Notes: a model not told the origin generated them from the sequence alone. 24,451 bases of DNA from an uncultured Porphyromonas sp. (GCA_945965245.1 CAMFNC010000169.1:1-24451), one strand, 5' to 3'. Shown: positions 1 to 9,023, numbered from the stretch's first letter. Made by a program: numbers and translations.

Positions 1-6
1 GATTTA

Positions 7-1908
7 ATGTGTAAGGATTCTGTTTCGATTACCACAGCGCACTACGATATCGTGGTGGTGGGCGCAGGGCATGCCGGTTGCGAAGCGGCAGCCGCTGCCG
101 CTCGAATGGGTGCGCATACATTGCTCATCACGCAAGATATGAATAAGATTGCGCAGATGAGTTGCAATCCTGCCGTAGGAGGAATAGCTAAAGGCCAGAT
201 AGTCAGAGAGATAGATGCACTTGGCGGACGCATGGGCATCGTCACGGACCGAACAGCCATCCAATTCCGCATCCTGAACCGCAGCAAAGGCCCTGCCATG
301 TGGAGCCCCAGAGCGCAGAGCGATAGGATGCGCTTCATGGAAGCGTGGCGCAGCGAATTGGAGCATGAGCCGCTACTGGATCTCTGGCAGGATACCGTAA
401 CGGAATTGAAAGTAGAAGATGGCGTGTGCCGGGGAGTACAGACCTCCATGGATATGGAGTTCCGCGCCGAAGCAGTAATTCTGACCGTAGGCACTTTTCT
501 GAATGGTCTGATGCACGTGGGCGAACTGCAAACACCGGGAGGACGCATCAGCGAACCGGCATCATATGGCCTCACAGAGCAACTGAAGGCTTGTGGAATC
601 CGCACCGATCGCATGAAAACAGGCACTCCAGCGCGCATAGACGGACGCAGCCTGCATCCGGAGGAAATGCAGATACAGGAGGGCGACCCCACCGACCATC
701 ATTCGTTTTCATATCTACCCGACACGCAGAGCAACTTGACACAACGTCCATGCTATATGCTCTATACCAACGAAGCATGCCATGAAATACTGCGCCAAGC
801 ATTGAACCGCTCGCCATTATACAACGGACAAATCCAAAGCATAGGACCACGCTATTGCCCCAGCATCGAAACGAAAATTGTAAACTTTGCGGACAAAGAC
901 AAACATCAACTTTTTCTGGAACCAGAAGGTGCAGATGGTATTGAGTACTATCTGAACGGATTTTCTTCATCGCTGCCACTGGATGTGCAATTAGAGGCAC
1001 TACACCAAATACCAGAGCTGCGCGATGTGAAAATTTTCCGCCCCGGATATGCCATCGAATACGACTTCTTCGACCCCACCCAACTGCATCATTCGCTGGA
1101 AAGCAAAGTGATACCCGGGCTGTTCATGGCCGGGCAAATCAATGGTACCACTGGATACGAGGAAGCTGCCGGTCAAGGACTGATGGCAGGCATCAATGCT
1201 GTGCGTATGCTGCGCAAAGAAGATCCGCTGGTACTGGGTCGCGATCAAGCCTACATCGGGGTGCTGATAGATGATTTGGTAACCAAAGGGGTGGACGAAC
1301 CCTATCGAATGTTCACCTCACGTGCCGAATACCGCATCTTGCTGCGTCAGGACGATGCCGATATGCGCCTAACACCGATAGCCGAAGACATCGGACTGGC
1401 CACACCGGAGCGCATCGCTTTACTGAAAAAGAAACGCCACGCCATAGAAGACTTGATGGCTTTTGCCGAAGATTTTTCTGTGAAACCCGCCTTGATAAAT
1501 GACCGACTGACCGCCATCGGCGAAACACCATTGCGCCAAGGCTGCCGATTGGTGGATTTGGTGGGCAGACCCAACCTTTCGTTCAGCAAGTTGCTGCCCA
1601 TGATAGAAGCATTGCAAAAGCGGATGGAACGATATGGCAGACTGGCGGATGAAGTGATGGAAGCCACCGAAATCAAAATCAAATATGCCGGCTACATTGA
1701 ACGCGAAAGGCAAACGGCAGAGAAACTCAAACGCCTGGAATATGTAGCCATACCGTCCACGCTGCAATATACCGAGATACAATCCCTCTCCACAGAAGCC
1801 CGTCAGAAATTGGAACGCATTCGCCCCGAAAACATCGGGCAGGCTTCGCGCATTCCGGGAATTTCGCCTCATGACATCAGCGTTCTTTTGGTTATCTGTG
1901 GCAGATAA
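7..1908 (+). CDS. mnmG: tRNA uridine-5-carboxymethylaminomethyl modification enzyme MnmG (GidA)
   Basis: This is the FAD-dependent subunit of the MnmE-MnmG complex, which makes the cmnm5/nm5 modification of uridine 34 in several tRNAs in the cytoplasm. The 633 aa length is normal for the family. Residues 19-24 (GAGHAG) are the Rossmann FAD-binding glycine motif. Residues 280-288 (GPRYCPSIE) and 374-391 (starting MAGQINGTTGYEEAAG) are the two MnmG family signatures, and a YAGYIERE motif lies near the C terminus. The start is the ATG at 7; its promoter lies outside the window. It heads a five-gene plus-strand cluster, and a parS-like site follows its stop codon directly. In many bacteria gidA lies close to the replication origin, which agrees with the candidate origin at about 10.5 kb. 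The family assignment is secure. Confidence 0.97.
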   Translation: MCKDSVSITTAHYDIVVVGAGHAGCEAAAAAARMGAHTLLITQDMNKIAQMSCNPAVGGIAKGQIVREIDALGGRMGIVTDRTAIQFRILNRSKGPAMWSPRAQSDRMRFMEAWRSELEHEPLLDLWQDTVTELKVEDGVCRGVQTSMDMEFRAEAVILTVGTFLNGLMHVGELQTPGGRISEPASYGLTEQLKACGIRTDRMKTGTPARIDGRSLHPEEMQIQEGDPTDHHSFSYLPDTQSNLTQRPCYMLYTNEACHEILRQALNRSPLYNGQIQSIGPRYCPSIETKIVNFADKDKHQLFLEPEGADGIEYYLNGFSSSLPLDVQLEALHQIPELRDVKIFRPGYAIEYDFFDPTQLHHSLESKVIPGLFMAGQINGTTGYEEAAGQGLMAGINAVRMLRKEDPLVLGRDQAYIGVLIDDLVTKGVDEPYRMFTSRAEYRILLRQDDADMRLTPIAEDIGLATPERIALLKKKRHAIEDLMAFAEDFSVKPALINDRLTAIGETPLRQGCRLVDLVGRPNLSFSKLLPMIEALQKRMERYGRLADEVMEATEIKIKYAGYIERERQTAEKLKRLEYVAIPSTLQYTEIQSLSTEARQKLERIRPENIGQASRIPGISPHDISVLLVICGR

Positions 1909-1909
1909 T

Positions 1910-1925
1910 TGTTTCACGTGGAACT
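1910..1925 (+). promoter_or_regulatory. parS-like centromere site 1 (ParB/Spo0J binding)
   Basis: The 16-mer TGTTTCACGTGGAACT matches the widely conserved bacterial parS consensus (TGTTNCACGTGAAACA, read here on the opposite strand as TGTTTCACGTGNAACA) at 15 of 16 positions; only the last base differs. It lies in the 26-bp gap between the mnmG stop and the uvrC ATG. ParB binds such sites near the origin and, with ParA, segregates the chromosome. The match is seen directly; binding is inferred. Confidence 0.8.
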
Positions 1926-1934
1926 AAAAACAGC

Positions 1935-3740
1935 ATGACCCTGCAAGAAATCAAAGCCACCCTGTCCACTATACCCGAAAGGCCCGGCTGCTATCAATAT
2001 TTCAACCGCGCCGGACAGATTATCTATGTGGGCAAGGCCAAAAATTTACGCAAACGGGTTAGTAGCTATTTCCAAAAGGAGCATCCCGACAAAAAGACCC
2101 GGCATCTGGTACGCAACATAACTGATCTCCGATACATCGTAGTGGAGACGGAATACGATGCTCTGATTTTGGAAAATTCACTCATCAAACAATATCAACC
2201 CTATTTCAATATCCTACTCAAGGACGGGAAAACTTATCCTTGGATTGTGGTGCGCAACGAGCCTTTTCCACGCATCTATATGACACGTGAAAAGCTAAAA
2301 GACGGCTCACGGTATTTCGGACCCTACCCCAGCGTGCAGCTGGCATACGCCACCATGCAGATGATTCATGACCTCTATAAGGTGCGCACCTGCACCCTAA
2401 ATTTGGCTCCGGACAAGATAGCGGAAGGGAAATATAAGGTTTGCCTGAAATACCACCTGAAACTCTGTGCAGGCCCCTGCGAGGGGCTGCAAAGATTGCC
2501 GGCATACAGCCATGATGTGACCGAAATCATCGACCTGCTCAACGGTAAATTGAAACACATCATTTCACTATACAGAAGCGAAATGATGCGTCTGAGCGAA
2601 GCCATGAATTATGAAGAAGCTCAGCGATACAAAGAACGCATCGAGATACTGCAACGCTACAAATCCAAACATACCGTAGCACCGGCGCATATGCACCGCG
2701 TGGACGTATTCAGCTTCGACAGCGACGACCAAGCCGCCTACATCAATTACCTCCACATTGCCGAGGGTATGGTCAGTAAAGCCTACACTTTAGAGTATAA
2801 GCTGCGCATGGATGAGGCGCGTGAAGATTTGCTGGCATCTGCCATCACAGAACTGAGAAGTCGGTTCGAAAGTGATGCACATGAAATCATTCTGCCCTTT
2901 GATTTGGATTGGATTCCGGCCCCTGACATCACGATTACCATCCCCAAAAGAGGAGACAAACTAAAGCTATTGGAGCTGAGCCTGCTGAATGTGAAGCAGT
3001 ACAAATTAGACAAATATAAACGCTCGGAAAAACTGAACCCGGAACAGCGAATACTGCGACTGATGCATCGTATGCAACAGGATTTACATCTGGAAAAACA
3101 ACCCCGACACATCGAATGCTTCGACAATAGTAATATTTCGGGCACCGGTGCCGTGGCAAGCTGTGTGGTCTTCCGCAATGGCAAACCCAGCAAAAAGGAC
3201 TATCGCAAATTTCACATCAAAACAGTGGAAGGAGCAGACGACTTCGAGTCCATGCGCGAAATTCTGACCCGACGATACCGCCGAATACAAGAAGAAAACT
3301 CTCCCTTACCCGATTTGGTAGTAGTGGACGGTGGCAAAGGACAATTGGCAGCAGCGCATGAGGTTATGAAAAATCTGGGTAATGCCGGCTCCATTCCACT
3401 AATCGGCCTTGCCAAAAGGTTGGACGAAGTCTTTTTCGTGGGCGATCCGGAACCGCTCATCTTGGACAAAAATAGCGAAACGCTCCGCGTGCTTCAGAAC
3501 CTGCGCGATGAAGCACACCGCTTCGGTATTATCTTTCACCGGGATGTGCGCAGCAAATCGCAAATAAAATCCGAATTGGACACTATTGCAGGCATAGGCA
3601 GCAAAACCAAAGAGAAGTTATTGGAGCGATTTCGCAGCGTAGCTCGCATAAAAGAAGCCTCTCCAAGCGAACTTGGCGAAACTATAGGTACAGCCAAAGC
3701 AAATATTATCTATCAACATTTTCATCACAACAATCAGTAA
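1935..3740 (+). CDS. uvrC: excinuclease ABC subunit C
   Basis: UvrC makes the dual incisions on either side of a lesion in UvrABC nucleotide excision repair. At 601 aa it is a full-length protein. In order: an N-terminal GIY-YIG nuclease domain (PGCYQY from residue 17, then IIYVGKAKNLRKRVSSYF) for the 3' cut; a UVR coiled-coil segment at about 205-240 that contacts UvrB; a C-terminal RNase H-like nuclease with acidic residues at D397 (CFDNSNI) and D465 (VVVDGGKG) for the 5' cut; and a helix-hairpin-helix at about 545-580 (AGIGSKTKEKLLERF). It follows mnmG after 26 bp and is 3 bp upstream of dtd, so the genes are probably co-transcribed. All expected domains are present and no frameshift is seen. 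Confidence 0.97.
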   Translation: MTLQEIKATLSTIPERPGCYQYFNRAGQIIYVGKAKNLRKRVSSYFQKEHPDKKTRHLVRNITDLRYIVVETEYDALILENSLIKQYQPYFNILLKDGKTYPWIVVRNEPFPRIYMTREKLKDGSRYFGPYPSVQLAYATMQMIHDLYKVRTCTLNLAPDKIAEGKYKVCLKYHLKLCAGPCEGLQRLPAYSHDVTEIIDLLNGKLKHIISLYRSEMMRLSEAMNYEEAQRYKERIEILQRYKSKHTVAPAHMHRVDVFSFDSDDQAAYINYLHIAEGMVSKAYTLEYKLRMDEAREDLLASAITELRSRFESDAHEIILPFDLDWIPAPDITITIPKRGDKLKLLELSLLNVKQYKLDKYKRSEKLNPEQRILRLMHRMQQDLHLEKQPRHIECFDNSNISGTGAVASCVVFRNGKPSKKDYRKFHIKTVEGADDFESMREILTRRYRRIQEENSPLPDLVVVDGGKGQLAAAHEVMKNLGNAGSIPLIGLAKRLDEVFFVGDPEPLILDKNSETLRVLQNLRDEAHRFGIIFHRDVRSKSQIKSELDTIAGIGSKTKEKLLERFRSVARIKEASPSELGETIGTAKANIIYQHFHHNNQ

Positions 3741-3743
3741 AAC

Positions 3744-4193
3744 ATGAGAGTGGTTATCCAACGAGTGACAGAAGCATCGGTTTCCATAGCAGGCAAAGAC
3801 GTCGGCCGGATTGGCAAAGGACTGATGATTCTGCTCGGTATCGAAGACCGCGACACAGACAAAGACATCGATTATCTGGTTCGCAAAATCAGCAATATGC
3901 GTATATTTCCGGATGCCAATGGAGTCATGAACGAATCTATTTTGGAGCATAACGGCGAAATCTTACTAGTGAGTCAGTTTACACTGATGGCGGAAACCAA
4001 AAAAGGCAATCGCCCCAGCTACATCAAGGCATCAAGACCCGAGTTTGCCATCCCAATGTATGAAAAGTTTATCGCTGCCCTGCAAGCCATCATTCCCACA
4101 CCAATACAAACGGGGCAGTTTGGCGCAGAGATGCAAGTGGCTCTGATAAACGACGGCCCTGTGACCATACTCATGGATACTCATGAGGTATAA
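3744..4193 (+). CDS. dtd: D-aminoacyl-tRNA deacylase
   Basis: DTD hydrolyses D-amino acids mischarged onto tRNA (and Gly from tRNA-Ala), so it proofreads translation. The protein is 149 aa, the usual length. Both active-site signatures are present: SQF at residues 77-79 (LLVSQFTLMA) and GPVT at 138-141 (NDGPVTILMD), the latter close to the C terminus as expected for a dimeric DTD. The N-terminal MRVVIQRVTEASVSI is also typical. The ATG lies 3 bp after the uvrC stop, so translation is probably coupled. A parS-like site starts 1 bp after its stop codon. Confidence 0.96.
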   Translation: MRVVIQRVTEASVSIAGKDVGRIGKGLMILLGIEDRDTDKDIDYLVRKISNMRIFPDANGVMNESILEHNGEILLVSQFTLMAETKKGNRPSYIKASRPEFAIPMYEKFIAALQAIIPTPIQTGQFGAEMQVALINDGPVTILMDTHEV

Positions 4194-4194
4194 A

Positions 4195-4210
4195 CGTTTC
4201 ACGTGAAACA
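4195..4210 (+). promoter_or_regulatory. parS-like centromere site 2 (ParB/Spo0J binding)
   Basis: The 16-mer CGTTTCACGTGAAACA matches the parS consensus TGTTTCACGTGAAACA at 15 of 16 positions; its central 14 bp are a perfect palindrome. It fills most of the 25-bp dtd-MazG gap and ends 8 bp before the MazG-like start codon. Together with the site at 1910 it forms a pair about 2.3 kb apart. ParB binding is inferred from the match. Confidence 0.83.
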
Positions 4211-4218
4211 AAAAGAAA

Positions 4219-4569
4219 ATGGAAGAAAACGAAAATAAAGTTCACATCACCCTTGCCGAAGCGCAAAAAATGGTGGATGAATGGATTAAAACCTATGGCG
4301 TTCGCTACTTTTCGGAGCTGACCAATATGGCCATTCTGACCGAAGAGGTGGGCGAAGTGGCACGCATTGTGGCGCGAAAATACGGCGACCAAAGTTTCAA
4401 GGCAGGCGAATCCGACCGGAACCTCGCAGACGAAATATGCGATGTTTTGTGGGTTCTGATTTGCTTGGCTAATCAAACAGGCGTAAATTTGGAGGATGCT
4501 TTCCGAAAAAACATCGAAAAGAAAACTCAACGAGATAAAACAAGACATATCTATAATTCTAAACTATAA
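4219..4569 (+). CDS. MazG-like nucleotide pyrophosphohydrolase
   Basis: This is a small (116 aa) all-alpha NTP pyrophosphatase of the MazG/dUTPase-C-like superfamily, expected to hydrolyse (possibly aberrant) NTPs or dNTPs to the monophosphate and PPi using Mg2+. The metal-binding signature is visible: EEVGE at residues 42-46 and ExxD at E72/D75 (LADEICDVLW). The length fits single-domain MazG-like proteins rather than the two-domain MazG. The ATG is 8 bp downstream of the parS-like site, and the stop is 5 bp before deoC. Its substrate cannot be read from the sequence; nucleotide-pool cleaning would suit neighbours uvrC and deoC. Confidence 0.9.
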   Translation: MEENENKVHITLAEAQKMVDEWIKTYGVRYFSELTNMAILTEEVGEVARIVARKYGDQSFKAGESDRNLADEICDVLWVLICLANQTGVNLEDAFRKNIEKKTQRDKTRHIYNSKL

Positions 4570-4574
4570 ACTGT

Positions 4575-5447
4575 ATGACTATGAACGAAAACAAGTACCA
4601 GCAAGCCATCGACAGCTTCGAACCGACACTGAGCGAGGAACAACTGCAAGCCACTGTAAAGAAAATCGTAAAAGAGCGCTACGAACAAGCCGATCGCAAT
4701 GAGGTAAAAAAGCTCCTTTACGGTCTGATTGACCTTACCAGCCTCAACGGCATGGACACAGAAGAGCATATCGCCGCCTTTACCAATGGCGTAAATGATT
4801 TCGATGGAACAGACCCCACCATCCCGAATGTGGCAGCCATCTGTGTATATCCGAATATGGTAAAAACCGTTCGAGATACTCTAACTGTATCATCCGTGAA
4901 GGTGGCAAGCGTGAGTGGGTGTTTCCCCGCTTCACAGAGCTTTACCGAAGTAAAAGTGGCAGAAACAGCTCTGGCTGTGGCCGATGGCGCAGACGAAATA
5001 GACATTGTGCTCAATCTGGGTAAATTCATGAGCGAAGAGTATCAAGAGGTTTGCGACGAAATCGAAGAGCAAAAGGCCGCTTGCCGTAATGCTCATCTGA
5101 AAGTAATCATCGAAAGCGGAGCTCTGAAAAATCCGGAGCTAATTCGTCGTGCCTCCATTCTGAGTTTGTATAGCGGTGGCGACTTTATCAAGACCTCTAC
5201 CGGTAAAGAATATCCCGGCGCTTCTCTGGAAGCAGCTTACGTAATGTGCCGGGTAATCAAGGAATATCACGAAAAGCATGGCGAACGCCGAGGTATCAAA
5301 TTTTCCGGCGGCATTCGCACCACCGAGCAGGCATTGATGTACTACTGCATCGTCAAAGAAGTTTTGGGCGATGAATGGCTCACGCCCGAACTCTTCCGCA
5401 TCGGCGCCAGCAGTTTGGCCAAGAATTTATTGGCAGACATCCACTAA
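4575..5447 (+). CDS. deoC: deoxyribose-phosphate aldolase
   Basis: DeoC is a class I aldolase that cleaves 2-deoxyribose 5-phosphate into acetaldehyde and glyceraldehyde 3-phosphate in deoxynucleoside catabolism. The protein is 290 aa, the longer DeoC form. The Schiff-base lysine is K206 in FIKTSTG; the second active-site lysine is K242 in GIKFSGGIRT; the catalytic aspartate is D143 in DEIDIVLNLGKF. ATGs at 4575 and 4581 are both possible starts; I kept the first. It is the last gene of the plus-strand cluster, 5 bp after the MazG-like gene, and is followed by a strong hairpin terminator. Confidence 0.96.
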   Translation: MTMNENKYQQAIDSFEPTLSEEQLQATVKKIVKERYEQADRNEVKKLLYGLIDLTSLNGMDTEEHIAAFTNGVNDFDGTDPTIPNVAAICVYPNMVKTVRDTLTVSSVKVASVSGCFPASQSFTEVKVAETALAVADGADEIDIVLNLGKFMSEEYQEVCDEIEEQKAACRNAHLKVIIESGALKNPELIRRASILSLYSGGDFIKTSTGKEYPGASLEAAYVMCRVIKEYHEKHGERRGIKFSGGIRTTEQALMYYCIVKEVLGDEWLTPELFRIGASSLAKNLLADIH

Positions 5448-5468
5448 TCGACGGAAACACCTCTAAAC

Positions 5469-5506
5469 AAAAACGGCTTGGTTGATAAATCAACCAAGCC
5501 GTTTTT
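5469..5506 (+). terminator. bidirectional hairpin terminator after deoC
   Basis: A perfect 17-bp inverted repeat (arms 5469-5485 and 5490-5506) with a 4-base TAAA loop. The GC-rich core CGGCTTGG is flanked by A5 on the left and T5 on the right, so it can act in both directions. It lies between deoC (plus) and the convergent patatin gene (minus). The remaining 119 bp before the patatin stop show nothing else I recognise. Confidence 0.92.
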
Positions 5507-5625
5507 ACTCATAAATAATTGTATTTCAACACTATACGAATGATTTTTTAGCATCATAACCGCTCAAGAATTCAAAAATCAGTTACATCCCTACGGGAAT
5601 AGGCAAAAAATCCAATGAAAACGGG

Positions 5626-6402
5626 CTATTCGAAGTGTGGCTTGCCGTCGATATGACTGCGGGTGAGGTCATAACCCATTTTAATGAGTTTGGGAGCCAC
5701 CCCCAAATCGAACATCGAAATGCCATCCAACCCTTTGCGGTTTTCGATGAGGATGTCGCAATTGGCTCTATCCTGTTGCGCATTCTGACCAAACACGAAA
5801 TCGAAGCACCTTTGGGCAATGGAGGTTATATTTTTGCGATACGATTTTTTGGTATCGGTTTGTAGATTGACACCGATAACGGTTTTGCACTCGTTGCGAA
5901 TGACCGAAACAGGGAAGTTTTTGAATAATCCCCCATCCACATAATAAACGCCATCGATAACCACGGGATTGAAAATAACGGGAATGCTGCACGACGCCGT
6001 AATAACGTCCACAGCATCACCTTGTGTAAAAACGTGGCTGCAACCACGATCTAAATCGGTGACGACGACTCTCAATGGCAAAGGCATATCCTCAATACGT
6101 TTATGGCGCAAATTTTTATCTAGCATTTCTCGAAAACTCTTGATACCGAACACTCCTCTTCTGGGTATCTGAAAATTGGTCATACCCAGAAATCCCTTTT
6201 GGGTGAGCAAATCGGCTATTTCGAATGGGGAGAAGCCATCAGCATATAAGCCTCCCACCAAAGCACCTGCACTGGTGCCTGCCACAATATCGGGTCTACG
6301 CCCCGTTTGCTCCAAATAATGAAGCACACCGATGTGCATAAAGCCTTTGGCACTGCCTCCGCTCAAAGCCAGTCCAAGATTATAGGGAAACTCCTTTGTC
6401 AT
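5626..6402 (-). CDS. patatin-like phospholipase (RssA-like)
   Basis: A 258 aa cytoplasmic-type patatin-fold serine hydrolase without a signal peptide. The Ser-Asp dyad is intact: nucleophile S44 in GTSAG and D156 in VDGG. The oxyanion-hole glycine loop GGSAKG is at residues 15-20. The family hydrolyses acyl esters of phospholipids or related lipids; the substrate here is unknown. The length fits the compact bacterial RssA/YchK group. It begins 3 bp after the cca stop and is the last gene of a five-gene minus-strand cluster. It shares the bidirectional hairpin at 5469-5506 with deoC as a terminator. Confidence 0.92.
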   Translation of the reverse strand: MTKEFPYNLGLALSGGSAKGFMHIGVLHYLEQTGRRPDIVAGTSAGALVGGLYADGFSPFEIADLLTQKGFLGMTNFQIPRRGVFGIKSFREMLDKNLRHKRIEDMPLPLRVVVTDLDRGCSHVFTQGDAVDVITASCSIPVIFNPVVIDGVYYVDGGLFKNFPVSVIRNECKTVIGVNLQTDTKKSYRKNITSIAQRCFDFVFGQNAQQDRANCDILIENRKGLDGISMFDLGVAPKLIKMGYDLTRSHIDGKPHFE

Positions 6403-6405
6403 AAA

Positions 6406-7860
6406 TTACGATTTGACCATCGGTTTTAATCCCAATTTTGCAGCCCGCTGTATCATAAAAGCATGCGCCGCCTCGTATTCATTGGGAATAACACCATCTA
6501 AAATAGCATCTTTGATAGCATCTTTAATCTGTCCCACTTCACGGCAAGGACTCAACCCGAATATTTGCATGATTTCTTCACCGCTTACCGGAGGTTGGAA
6601 ATTACGGATACGATCTTTCTCCTCAATTTCTTTGAGTTTCTTGCGTACCAACACGTAATTATCGAGGTATCGTTGCACTTTTTCCGGATTCTTGCTGGTA
6701 ATATCGGCTTCCACCAATAGCATCAGGTCTTCGATATCGTCGCCCGCTTCGAAAAGCAAACGACGAACAGCAGAGTCCGTCACGCCTTCGTCCACCAAAG
6801 CGGCAGGACGCATGTGCAGCTCCACCATCTTTTCCACATAATGCAATTTATGATCCAGCGGAAGCCGCAGACGGCGGAATATCTTGGGTACCATTTTCAT
6901 GCCCACGAAATTGTGGTTGTGAAAAGTCCAACCACTCAGGCGGTCATATTTTTTGGTACGCGGTTTACCGATATCGTGTAGCAAAGCACCCCAAAGGAGA
7001 TAAAGATGATTTTCGGATGGAGGCAATTCGCTCAGTGCCTTTGCCAGATTATCCACCACTTTATAGGTATGGGTCAGATTGTCCTTGTGCCCCACTCCTT
7101 CGCGCGTTTCAGCCCCTTTCAGTTCCAGCAATTCGGGCAATACGCAAGCCATCAGACCGGTCAGTTCAAAAAGTTCCAAACCAACGGACGGCCGCGGAGA
7201 AAGCAAAATTTTATTCAGCTCCACGACGATACGCTCGGCACTCACAATTTCCATGCGCCGAGCATTGGTGCGAATAGCCTCAAAAACCTCATCGTCCAGA
7301 AAAAAGCCCAACTGCGAAGCAAACCGAATGGCACGCATCATGCGCAGAGGGTCGTCGCTGAAAGTGATTTCAGGGTCCAATGGCGTGCGCAAGATACGAT
7401 CGTCCATGTCGGGCAATCCGTCGAATAAATCCACCAATTCACCGAAGCGATCTGAATTGAGGCAGACAGCCAGAGCATTAATGGTAAAATCGCGCCGCTC
7501 CAAATCTTCCTCCAAAGTGCCGTCTTCCACTACCGGCTTACGGCTATCGGCAGAGTAACTCTCGCGTCGTGCTCCCACAAACTCCAGCTCCATACCTTTG
7601 TATTTTACCTGCGCCGTGCCGAACCTTCGGAATATTGACAGATGCGCACCCTTGCCCAAACGCCGTGCCACCGCCTCTGCCAGTTCCACCCCTTTGCCCA
7701 CGGCCACAATATCAATGTCGCCGGACGGTCTGCTTAGGAAAATATCCCGCACATAACCGCCCACCACGTAAGCCTCCACACCCAAATCATCTGCCACGGC
7801 AGATACCATGCGCAGTGTGGGGTTATCTATTTTTTTTAGTATCAGTTCTTTATCTGTCAT
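6406..7860 (-). CDS. cca: CCA tRNA nucleotidyltransferase / poly(A) polymerase family with HD domain
   Basis: A class II nucleotidyltransferase that adds or repairs the tRNA 3' CCA end. With the ATG at 7860 it is 484 aa. N-terminal catalytic motifs: GG at 34-35 (YVVGGYVRD), the metal-binding DID at 48-50, and RRDFTINAL at 122-130. A C-terminal HD phosphohydrolase domain carries HD at H295-D296 (LLHDIGKPRTKK). The frame stays open 44 codons upstream, but that stretch overlaps the preceding alcohol dehydrogenase and does not resemble the family, whereas MTDKELILKK begins 1 bp after the dehydrogenase stop. A poly(A) polymerase role cannot be excluded by eye, but CCA addition is the common function of this architecture in Bacteroidota. 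Confidence 0.93.
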   Translation of the reverse strand: MTDKELILKKIDNPTLRMVSAVADDLGVEAYVVGGYVRDIFLSRPSGDIDIVAVGKGVELAEAVARRLGKGAHLSIFRRFGTAQVKYKGMELEFVGARRESYSADSRKPVVEDGTLEEDLERRDFTINALAVCLNSDRFGELVDLFDGLPDMDDRILRTPLDPEITFSDDPLRMMRAIRFASQLGFFLDDEVFEAIRTNARRMEIVSAERIVVELNKILLSPRPSVGLELFELTGLMACVLPELLELKGAETREGVGHKDNLTHTYKVVDNLAKALSELPPSENHLYLLWGALLHDIGKPRTKKYDRLSGWTFHNHNFVGMKMVPKIFRRLRLPLDHKLHYVEKMVELHMRPAALVDEGVTDSAVRRLLFEAGDDIEDLMLLVEADITSKNPEKVQRYLDNYVLVRKKLKEIEEKDRIRNFQPPVSGEEIMQIFGLSPCREVGQIKDAIKDAILDGVIPNEYEAAHAFMIQRAAKLGLKPMVKS

Positions 7861-7861
7861 C

Positions 7862-9013
7862 CTACTTGCATTCGTCCAACACACGGCGGGTGCATGCCGC
7901 ATCCACAGCTCCGGATTCGCCCAATTTGACTTCACGCTCGGCAAAGCGGCGCACAATCTCATCTGCCACTTCTGCGCCGATATTTTCCTCATGCAGACGT
8001 GTATTCAGACCCAAAGAACGGAAAAATGACTCGGTGGCCTCGATAGCCTTGCCAATCCGTTCGTCTTCCGCACCTTCCGTAATGTTCCAAACCCTTTCGG
8101 CATATTGCAGCATTTTATCGCGCTTGAGCGAATAACCCTGCACACGCAGCATAGCGGGCAAAACAATGGCCAACGTATGACCGTGCGTCAAACCGGTGAG
8201 AGCGGTCAATTCATGTCCGATGGCATGCGTGCTCCAGTCTTGCGATACCCCCAGGCGAATAAAATCATTCAACGCCATGGTGGCACAAAGCATCAAATCG
8301 GCACGTGCATCATAATCCAAGGGATTAGCCTTGATTTTCGGAGCCAATTCTCTCAAAGACAGCAAAATACCTTCTGCCCAGCGATCCATCAGTCGGCTCT
8401 GCTCCGGTGTGGTCATATACTGCTCCATCACATGAACGAATGTATCGGCCATGCCACAAGCCACCTGATACGGCGGCAGTGAATAAGTAACCTCGGGTTC
8501 CAAAATGGAAAAACGAGGATAATAACCGCTGAAGGCATATTTCTCGTGCGTGACACCATTGGAAATCACACCACCGCTATTCATTTCGCTGCCCGTGGCA
8601 GGGATGGTCAGTACAGTACCTAACGGCAGAGCCTGCTCCGTGATTTTTCCGCTCAACACAATATCCCAAGCATCGCGCTCCGATGGGATGGCACCGGCTA
8701 TCAATTTGGAAGCATCTATCACAGAACCGCCTCCCACTGCCAAAATAAAGCCTACCCGGTGCTCGCGACCCAAAGCCACGGCACGGCGCACGGTTTCCAC
8801 CTTGGGATTGGGTTCTATGCCCCAAAACTCGACAAAGTGCAATCCCTCCATACACTTCATCAGGCGGTTATGCAGTCCGTTTTTGCGTACACTTCCTCCT
8901 CCGTAAGTAATCAGAATGGTAGTGTCTGTAGGCAATTCGGTACGAAGAAACTTCTCCAATCTTTCCTGCCCGAAAATCAATTTGGTGGGATTATGTAATA
9001 CAAAATTTTTCAT
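7862..9013 (-). CDS. iron-containing alcohol dehydrogenase (YqhD/butanol dehydrogenase type)
   Basis: A group III metal-dependent alcohol dehydrogenase of 383 aa that reduces aldehydes (often with NADPH) or oxidises alcohols. The cofactor-binding GGGS motifs are at 38-41 and 94-97 (AVGGGSVIDASK). The metal ligands include D190 and H194 in ADTFVH, with more His in STHAIGHEL and LTHGHTLA at roughly 260-280. The N terminus (NFVLHNPTKLIFG) is that of the YqhD/BdhA subgroup. It sits between a GNAT gene (10 bp gap) and cca (1 bp gap). A role in aldehyde detoxification or fermentation is likely, but the substrate is unknown. Confidence 0.93.
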   Translation of the reverse strand: MKNFVLHNPTKLIFGQERLEKFLRTELPTDTTILITYGGGSVRKNGLHNRLMKCMEGLHFVEFWGIEPNPKVETVRRAVALGREHRVGFILAVGGGSVIDASKLIAGAIPSERDAWDIVLSGKITEQALPLGTVLTIPATGSEMNSGGVISNGVTHEKYAFSGYYPRFSILEPEVTYSLPPYQVACGMADTFVHVMEQYMTTPEQSRLMDRWAEGILLSLRELAPKIKANPLDYDARADLMLCATMALNDFIRLGVSQDWSTHAIGHELTALTGLTHGHTLAIVLPAMLRVQGYSLKRDKMLQYAERVWNITEGAEDERIGKAIEATESFFRSLGLNTRLHEENIGAEVADEIVRRFAEREVKLGESGAVDAACTRRVLDECK

Positions 9014-9023
9014 ATCGTAATTT

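Noticed and set aside
2283..2292. CACGTGAAAA inside uvrC, resembling parS
   Set aside because: About 11 of 16 positions match and the flanks differ, so it is likely a chance coding match.
5583..5625. Short dyad TCCC-GTA-like near the patatin stop as a separate terminator
   Set aside because: Only 4 bp of stem; the 17-bp hairpin at 5469-5506 is a far better terminator for the same gene.
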